A DNA stretch of 11,061 nucleotides from positions 1 to 11,061 of the forward strand of contig JAFQVE010000422.1 in assembly GCA_017408185.1 (NCBI GenBank). Reading direction: 5' to 3'. Below, one piece after another: positions 1 through 7,800 of the stretch. The DNA comes from Oscillospiraceae bacterium (GTDB lineage: Bacteria > Bacillota_A > Clostridia > Oscillospirales > JAAYXM01). A program made the position numbers and the translations under genes. The notes below the pieces were generated by a model, which saw only the letters and a program-made list of their open reading frames with translations, was not told the origin of the DNA and searched no databases. Within the stretch, counting starts at the first letter, position 1, and every line of letters starts with the position of its first letter.

Positions 1-1760
1 GTACTGCTGTTGATAAGGATAACAAAAACATCTATGAAACTTATGGATGGAAGTATTTTGATATGTCCGAGGCTTTGAAAGCGAAAGAACTAAAGGATAG
101 CAGTGGGAATAAGAAACACGTTGCGTTAGTTTGGACTACAGCGAATCACCTCTTTTTTCATGCTTCCGCTGGCGTGCCGATTGAGTTTGCACTGTCCTTA
201 AAAGCTCCGGAAATATCAGGTTTTTATGTCCCAACATTGAACTGGTATAGCGGTAACAACAACGCATCGCTTGATTGGTATTTAAGCAAGTCGGCAGCAG
301 GGATGACAACTGTTGAACAGTATTTAAAAACAGAGAATTTTGTCGCAACAGATTCACAAACAACAGCAAATAATTACGAATTGTCTTCGCCGAAAGCAAT
401 TTATACGACGGGTGATGATGAGATTCTAACAGCTTTTTCTGCTGTAAAGTCTAAACAATATAAGTTTGTCTCCATCACACTTAATCCTTTAATTCCTACA
501 GAAATGATAACGACGGTCAATGAGACTAACACTGTTTCACTCAACCTCACAGATGCCGATACAACAAACGACACAGCAACGGCATCAACAACAGTCAGCG
601 GAAAGACTATTGTTGGAACAACAGAAACCTCAATCACCAATATGCCGGTATCCAACAAATTCATTACATACAAATCTTCCAATGACGCTGTTGCAAAGGT
701 TGCAGCAGACGGAACAATCACAGCGGTTGGTAACGGAACAGCGACGATTTATGCAGAAAGTTCTGATGAGAAATATAGTTCGTCGGAAAATGGTATCACC
801 GTAACAGTTACAGCACCGGCAGAACCCGAAGATGATGAAGCACTCTCCGATGCATTTGATGCAAAGGAAGAAACAGTTAATACATATGTTGAGTCCACAG
901 TAACGGGAATTACAGAAGATACGACAATCAAGGCAGAAAAGAACAGTGACGGAACATTCTCGCTCACAGCTCCTGAAACAAAGTCGGATAAAAAATTCCT
1001 CTATTGGGCAAAGGGGATGAGTGCAAACAAGAAGATAGTATCCTTTGATAGTGTTCTTTCAGACTATATGCCTGAGGAAGACGGCAAGAACTACCTCGTC
1101 GCAGTATACGAAGGCGATGTTTCCGATATAGCTGAATACTATAATGCAAACGGTCAGCGTATCGCAACAAAAACTGAGCCGGCACTTCCTTCGATGGCAG
1201 GCTTCGGCAAAGCAACAGGATGGAAAAAGTATGGCGAAACAAATATCTATGTTGCAGAATACGAAGGCAAAACACAGCCCGATAATGTAACCGTAACAGT
1301 TGATGGAAAGGCAAATACAGTTCCTTACGGAACAGAAATAGTCTGCACTGCAGACAGCACAAAGGCAAATTTCAAGTGCTGGACAAAGTCCGATATCAAC
1401 GGAAAAACAGAAATAGTCAGCGCAAATGAAACATACAAGTTCAATGCCTGGGAAGACTGCGAAGTTACGGCAATATACGAAGACCATATATACAAAGGTG
1501 ATAAGTTCAAGATTATAATTGATACATTTACTGTCGGAGAAGAGACAGGCGTTATGGCTGAGTTTATCGGTCTTGACAATGCAGTTGAAAAAGGAATTAT
1601 GTTCGGAACTAAGAAAATTGCAATGACACGTCCGGGAAATCAGTTTACAGTAACAGCTGATAAAGACGGAACCTTCAAGGGTTATGCAATTGTTGGAAAC
1701 GTAGCAGATGGATATACAATGATAACAGACGGTGAAATCACAGTAACAGCAGGCAAATAA
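1..1760 (+). CDS. Secreted modular surface protein with BIG2 domain, 5'-truncated
   Basis: The reading frame is open from base 3 and runs to TAA at 1758-1760. The ATG at 63 is not the true start, because coding sequence of the same domain continues upstream to the window edge. The N-terminal visible part (to about nt 490) is a divergent copy of the module repeated in the next gene: it keeps the order FALSLK-P-G-Y-P, then a Trp/Tyr strand (LNWY), then LDWYL, then a closing beta strand. Next is a BIG2 Ig-like domain (about nt 490-820), with the typical core SNDAVAKV followed by GTITAVGNGTATI. After an acidic linker come Trp-containing units (FLYW near nt 995, FKCW near nt 1370) resembling InlB B-type repeats, and a final beta-rich domain (about nt 1498-1760). 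No catalytic motif, SLH, sortase or dockerin signal is seen. It probably works outside the cell as an adhesin or binding partner of the downstream lyase. Export is inferred from the domains, since the N-terminus is missing. Confidence 0.85.
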   Translation, partial: TAVDKDNKNIYETYGWKYFDMSEALKAKELKDSSGNKKHVALVWTTANHLFFHASAGVPIEFALSLKAPEISGFYVPTLNWYSGNNNASLDWYLSKSAAGMTTVEQYLKTENFVATDSQTTANNYELSSPKAIYTTGDDEILTAFSAVKSKQYKFVSITLNPLIPTEMITTVNETNTVSLNLTDADTTNDTATASTTVSGKTIVGTTETSITNMPVSNKFITYKSSNDAVAKVAADGTITAVGNGTATIYAESSDEKYSSSENGITVTVTAPAEPEDDEALSDAFDAKEETVNTYVESTVTGITEDTTIKAEKNSDGTFSLTAPETKSDKKFLYWAKGMSANKKIVSFDSVLSDYMPEEDGKNYLVAVYEGDVSDIAEYYNANGQRIATKTEPALPSMAGFGKATGWKKYGETNIYVAEYEGKTQPDNVTVTVDGKANTVPYGTEIVCTADSTKANFKCWTKSDINGKTEIVSANETYKFNAWEDCEVTAIYEDHIYKGDKFKIIIDTFTVGEETGVMAEFIGLDNAVEKGIMFGTKKIAMTRPGNQFTVTADKDGTFKGYAIVGNVADGYTMITDGEITVTAGK

Positions 1761-1769
1761 AGCGTTCAA

Positions 1770-1798
1770 TATAGCGGAGAGACCTTCTCTCCGCTATA
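1770..1798 (+). terminator. Intercistronic stem-loop, terminator-like without U tract
   Basis: A perfect 13-bp stem (arms TATAGCGGAGAGA and TCTCTCCGCTATA) closes a 3-nt CCT loop. It starts 9 nt after the stop of the upstream gene and ends 22 nt before the next ATG. The following bases are ATAAACAGAAGG, with no U run, so it is not a canonical intrinsic terminator. It may be a weak terminator, an RNA-processing site or an mRNA 3'-end stabiliser that sets different levels of the two genes. The gap after the lyase gene has an analogous hairpin. Confidence 0.6.
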
Positions 1799-1806
1799 AT
1801 AAACAG

Positions 1807-1813
1807 AAGGGAG
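1807..1813 (+). promoter_or_regulatory. Ribosome binding site of the lyase gene
   Basis: AAGGGAG lies 7 nt before the ATG at 1821. It fixes that start, which also opens directly into a signal peptide. Confidence 0.8.
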
Positions 1814-1820
1814 AAAGAAT

Positions 1821-4800
1821 ATGAAAAGATTATTATCCTTACTTCTTGCAGTAACAATGATAGTCGGTCTTTTGCCGATAGCTTCGGCAGAAGAAACCAC
1901 CTTGGCGGAGACTATGACATCATTGGATGAGAAGGCAGGCATAACCCTTGTTTATGACATTTCCTCGGCAATAAACAAATTCAAAAGCAACGGTGCAACT
2001 CTCAAAGGAGCAGACAGCTTTTTCGGAAAGGGATACTATGCTTTTGATTATGATGCAACAGGCGGATTTTTTGAATATGCCGCCAACAAATCAAGAGATA
2101 AATACAGCTGGGACGGTGGCTATAACTATCCTGCAACAGTAGGAGGGCGCCAGGTAGCAGAAGCAAGATCATCAGCAACAGCCGGAGCAAGCGGTATTCA
2201 GATGCTTGGCTATTACAGAGCCAGCGAAGGACTTCTCAATAACTGGTTTGCAATAAAAATCAATGTCCCGAAGAGTGGCACATATACTCCGAAGGCAACC
2301 TATTGGAAGTATAATAAGGACTGCGAAACCTATCTTGATTATTACCTGATCAAAGATACCGGTGAAGAGCTCGGTATTGCTCTTGATGAAGCAAGACTTG
2401 AGGTTGACAGTGAGTATTACATAGGCAGCAAAAACTGTGTTGATACAACTGCCGCAGGCGCACAGACAATCGTTCTGAATGAAGCTTTTGAGAATGATGT
2501 AACTCTCGAAGAAGGCGAGTATTACCTTGTATATAAGCCTCGTGTAGTAACGGTGGCAGCGGATTATATCGGTAACTATGCCGTTGCATCAAACTTCACC
2601 CTTGATGGCGGACTCACATCAGAACCTGTTCCGATGATGATAAAGACATATTCCGATTCTGTTCGCGTATTTGACGGAGGGGGAACAGCAAACCTTTCAA
2701 CAAAAGTGTTTATGAGCGACGGAACGGAAAAGAAAGCCACAAACGCGGTTTACACAGCGCTCACACCTGAATTTGCAACAATTGATGAAGCAACAGGTAT
2801 AATAACAGGTGTTGCACCCGGTGAGGCAAAGTTTGAAGTAACAGCAACAGAAAACGGAAAAGAATATAAAGCAGAAATTTCTCTTCCTGTTGTAAGCAAT
2901 AAGCTTGCCGGTATAACGGTGAAATATGACCTTTCGGGGGCTATAAGCAAGCTTTCGGCAGCAGGGGCAACGCTTAATGGAGAAGAGAGCTTCTTTGGTA
3001 AGGGCTACAGTGCATTTTCCTATGATGAAACCAATGGTTTCTTTGAATATGCTGCCAACAAAACAAAAGGTAAATATAGTTGGGATGATGATGGCTACAA
3101 TTATCCGGTAACAATTTCAAGCCGTCAGATAACGAGAATGAGAACGATGGACGGCGCAAACGGTCTGCAATTCCTCTCGTTCTATAAAGCGAGCGAAGGT
3201 GAATTTTCCTCGTGGTGGGCGTTGAAAATAAAAGTCCCGGCAAGCGGTATTTACACACCGCGTGCTTCATATTGGAAGTATAATAAAGACGGTGAAACCT
3301 ATCTCGATTATTTCCTTATAAAAAATACCGGTGAGGATATAAAAACGCTTCTTGATGACAGTAAATTCACAACCGACAGTGAGAATTATATAGGAAGCAA
3401 AGCTTGTGAGGATACAAACATATCCGGTGCACAGAAGGTTATAGTTGATGAGGCTTTTGAAAACAGTGTAAATCTTGAGTCAGGAGAGTATTATCTTGTA
3501 TATAAGCCTCGAATAGTCAAAAATTCCTCAAACTATATCGGTAACTATTCTATCGCATCGAGTTTCACTCTTGACGGCGGCAACACAAAAGCGCCTGTGC
3601 CGATGTCGGTCCGTATAAAGTCTGATAGCGACAACATCGTCACGGGCGGCGGAATTGCCAAGGTGACGGCAGATGTCTATTTAAGCGATGGCACTGTCAG
3701 AACAACAGATGACGTGAAGCTTACTGCCATCACTCCGGATTTCGCAACAGTTGATGAAACCTTCGGCGTAATTATCGGAAATAAAGCCGGTGTTGCAAAG
3801 TTTACTTGCGAAGTAAGCTTTGGTGGAAAAACTCTTGACGGCGAATTTTCGATAGACGTTGTTGAAAATACCTCAAGACCGGGCGAAGGTGAGCTCATCA
3901 CCTATGATATTTCTTCGCGCCTCGATAAAGCATCAAGTGTGAACGGAGCGGACAGCTTCGGAGGTCTTGGCTACAGCGCGCTTTCATATGATTCAAACGA
4001 CGGTCTTTGGGAATATGCCGCAAACAAGACCAACGGAAAATACAGCTGGGATGAAGGCGGATGGACACATACCACCTATAATGTCGATAAATCTCTTGGC
4101 GGTGGTGGTTACACCCGATTCAGACAATCTGCAGATTCAAAAAGAAACGGCTTGCAGATGCTTGCGAAATACGACACGTGGTTTGCAATAAAAATCAAAG
4201 TGCCGAAGGCAGGTCTGTACCTTCCTGCATCAACCTACTGGATGTATGGCGGAAGAGGAAACGGCGCTGAGAGCTATATGGATTATTTCCTTATAAAGAA
4301 TGACGGAACGGAAATGAGCGCTCTTCTTGACAGCGCAAACCTCACAACTTCTTCAAATGGATATATAGGAAGCAAATCGAGCGTTGATTCTTCTCTTGCA
4401 AGCGGACAGAGCTTTGTATTTGATGAACCGTTTGATGATAAGATAAGCCTTGAAGATGGCGAATATTACCTTGTCTATAAGCCGCGCAGCATCAAGGGTA
4501 GCGACAACTATGTATGTGCATCCAACTTCACGCTTGACGGTGTAAACTGTGTCAAGGACGTTTATGTAAACGCAAAGACAGATATCGAATGGGATGAGGA
4601 GAGTAAAATCTCCGTTCTCCCGATCCGTCTTGACGGAACTGCAGTTGCAGAGGGAGATTACACAGTTACGTATTCATCCTCAAAGACAACGGTTGCAACA
4701 GTTTCGGATGACGGCGTTGTCAAGGGAATTAACGAAGGCAGCGCAACAATCGATGTGACGGTATCCGACGGAATAGGCTCAATCACAAAGAGTTTTGTTT

Positions 4801-7800
4801 TTAATGTTACCGATAACTCCGGTATGAAGGATGTTATTTTCAACATCGCAGATAAAATTTATCTCAATCAGAAGATACTTCTCGATGCCGATGCTGTTAT
4901 GAACAGCGAAAACGTTCTTGATATTCCCGATGATTGCATATCATATAGCGTTTCACCTTCGGATATCATAACGATCAGCGGCGGTGTTCTGCTCGCCGTA
5001 AAAGAAGGAACGGCAACCGTAACAACAGATATTGAGTTCAAAGGCGAGAAAAAGAGCCTTGTAAATGAAATTACTGTTGTTCCGGGAACGGGAAAAACAG
5101 AACCGACAATATATACAAATAAAGAGCGCGGAAATGCGCTCAACAATATCGAAAAATATGATTGGGCAAAAAAGACACAGAAAAACGCTATAAAGAATGC
5201 GGACAGTGTTCTTGAGAGAATTGATATTCTCCGCTCGCAGATTTTCGGTGAAGGACTTCCTCGCGGACGTCAACTTGGATGTAAGGGAGATGAATATTAT
5301 ATCTATTGCCGTTACTGCCACGCGAGAATAGACGGTGATTATTCATGGTCCTGCAGTTTTGCAGTAAATCCCTGGAAGGTACAGTGTACAGCGTGTAAGA
5401 ACTATTTCCCGTCAAACGATTTTGAGAGCTTCCTGAATCTCGGTCTTGATGAAACAGGCCTGTTCTTTGATGTTGACAGAGCAAGACAGGCTCACCACGA
5501 AATGCTCTTCCACGGAGACGGAAGCGAATGTACCTGTGAAAAGCCGAAGACGGCAAACACTCCCGAGTGGTATATCTTCTATGGCTACGGCAATCCCGAG
5601 GGATATCTCTATAACGAGCTTTATAAAGAAATAAGAGAAAGCAACACTGACCCGTGGGGCGATAAGATAACCTGGAACGGAGAAGCAGGTGCAGACCTTG
5701 GAACATACAAGGATGAGAACAGCGGTGAAATCCTCTGGACAGGCGGCTCGATGTGGGGCGTTGATGACGGCTGGGGATATCTCCCGGGAAGAAAATATGA
5801 TGACGGTCTCACAGAGCGCCACGGTTATATCGCGCTTTATAACTACAAGTTCTGGATGCATATATATAATGGTGTTCTTACAACTGTAGGAGATGCCTAT
5901 CTCTATACAGGCGATGAAAAATACGGTCTCGCCGGTGCTAAATTCCTTGATAGAGTTGCGGATGTTTGGGGAAGCTTTAATATGTATTATTTCAGGGACA
6001 AATTCCTCAACACTCACGGCGGCTCGGGATATGGTGCTGCGACGGGAAGAATCAATGATAACGAGCTTGGAAGAGCTTTCTGCTATGCAGTTGATACCTT
6101 CTATCCGATGATAACAAACGAAAAGCTTATGCGTGAGCTCTCTGCAGATGCCGAAAGCCGCGGACTTGCAAACAAGAAAACAAGCTCCGAAGATATCTGG
6201 CGCAACTGGGCGGACGGAATTCTCATCGCAAGTGCTGATATGTGTATGGACGGGCGTATCAACGGAAACTACGGGCAGGCTCAGGCAGTTGCGGCTCTTG
6301 CGGCGATAGCGCTTCATGAGCAGCCGAAGACAGATGAAATAATCGAATGGCTTTACCGCTCCGGTGGAACACAGAGCAACGGAACGGTCTCCGGCGGAAA
6401 CTTCGAAGCAAAGCTTATGAACGATGTAGACCGTGACGGCTTCGGAAACGAAGCATCTCCGAGATATAATACCTCGTGGGTTGGAACTTTGCGCATATTT
6501 GCAGACCAGCTCCGAAACTACGATGGAGATAAAAACTACAACCCGTATGAAAATGCGAAGTTTGCAAAGATGTATGACCCACAGACGAATATTCTTCTTG
6601 CAAATTCCAAGCATCCGAACATTGGTGACACAGGAAGTCCTGCTTCAATTACCGTAAACGGTGCGGCAAGCGTATGGTATAATGCGTTTACAAAAATTGA
6701 AAACGAAGAATATAAGCGCAAGATTGCGCAGTATCTGTATTACATAACAGACGGAAATCTCAAGCAGTTCGGCAACAGCATATTTGCAGCAAATCCCGAA
6801 AGTGCGGAAGATGAACTTATGAAATATGTTGATGAAGATGCCGAGATGGGAAGCATAATGCTTGGTGGATACGGTTTCGCCGCACTTCGCGACGGTAACA
6901 ACTATAAATCAGCAAGCGCAGATACCGATAGCAATACCCATCGCGATTTCTGGATGTGGTTTGGAAACACGGGAGCATCTCATTCTCATGCGGATGCGTT
7001 GAATATCGGTATTGATGCATTCGGGCTTGACATCGCGCCGGATCTCGGATATCCTGAGGATACAAGCTACACACCTAACCGCCTCCAGTGGGTAAACACA
7101 ACCCTTTCTCACAACACTGTTGTAGTTGACGAAAAGGGACAGGGAGCGGTTAAAGGTATCCACGGTTATCCCTACCACTTTGATGACAGCGGAAAGGTCA
7201 AGCTTATGGATGCGGATATGAAATCCGTCTATCCGCAGACTGAGAATTACCGCAGAACTATCGTTATGATTGAAGCAAACGATGAAGTTGCCTATGGTAT
7301 TGACTTCTTCCGTGTAACGGGAGGAAACCATCACCTCTATAGCTTCCATTCTCAGGCGGAAAACGCATATCCGATAAGCGGAATTGAGCTTACGCCTGAC
7401 CCCGTTGTTCAGGACAAGGACGGAAAGAATATAGTAGGAAGCTATGCCGGACCCGAGGCACCTTTCGGAAACGACCCGTGGACGAAGGATGCATGGAGCT
7501 ATGAAACCTTCTATCCGCGCGGATATACGTGGCTACGCAATGTCCGTCGTGATAAAGAGCCTGAGAGTCAGTTCACGGTTGAGTTTGATGTCAAGGACTA
7601 TCGCAAGGTACTTAAAGACAGCTCCGGCATAAAGCTTCGCCTCACTCAGCTGAATAACTTCACTCCGACTGAGGTTGCAATCGCAGGCGGCTATATGACG
7701 GTAAAGAGCGACACCAAGATGATGCCGAAGACCTTGGATTACGTTCTTGTTGAGCGTGAAGGTGAAAATCTTGACAGCTTGTTCACAACGGTATATCAGC

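Noticed and set aside
1573..1601. TTGACA with a possible -10 downstream, inside gene 1
   Set aside because: It is inside conserved coding sequence, and the hexamer at the correct distance (ATTATG) is a poor -10.
1059..1769. A 236-codon minus-strand open frame under the end of gene 1
   Set aside because: It is the Cys/Tyr-rich antisense shadow of the beta-rich repeats, has no family signature and has no clear ribosome binding site.
1795..1800. TATAAT between genes 1 and 2 as a -10 promoter element
   Set aside because: It overlaps the 3' arm of the hairpin and has no -35-like hexamer at 16-18 nt upstream. A chance match is more likely, although a weak internal promoter is not excluded.
1935..4541. 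CRISPR array or DNA satellite suggested by regular repeats
   Set aside because: The ~970-nt period is a protein-domain duplication with synonymous divergence. There are no short identical repeats with unique spacers.
5412..6614. A 400-codon open frame on the minus strand inside the lyase gene
   Set aside because: It lies fully antisense to the conserved catalytic region, encodes a Cys/Ile/Val-rich string with no recognisable domain, and is explained by the codon bias of the real gene.
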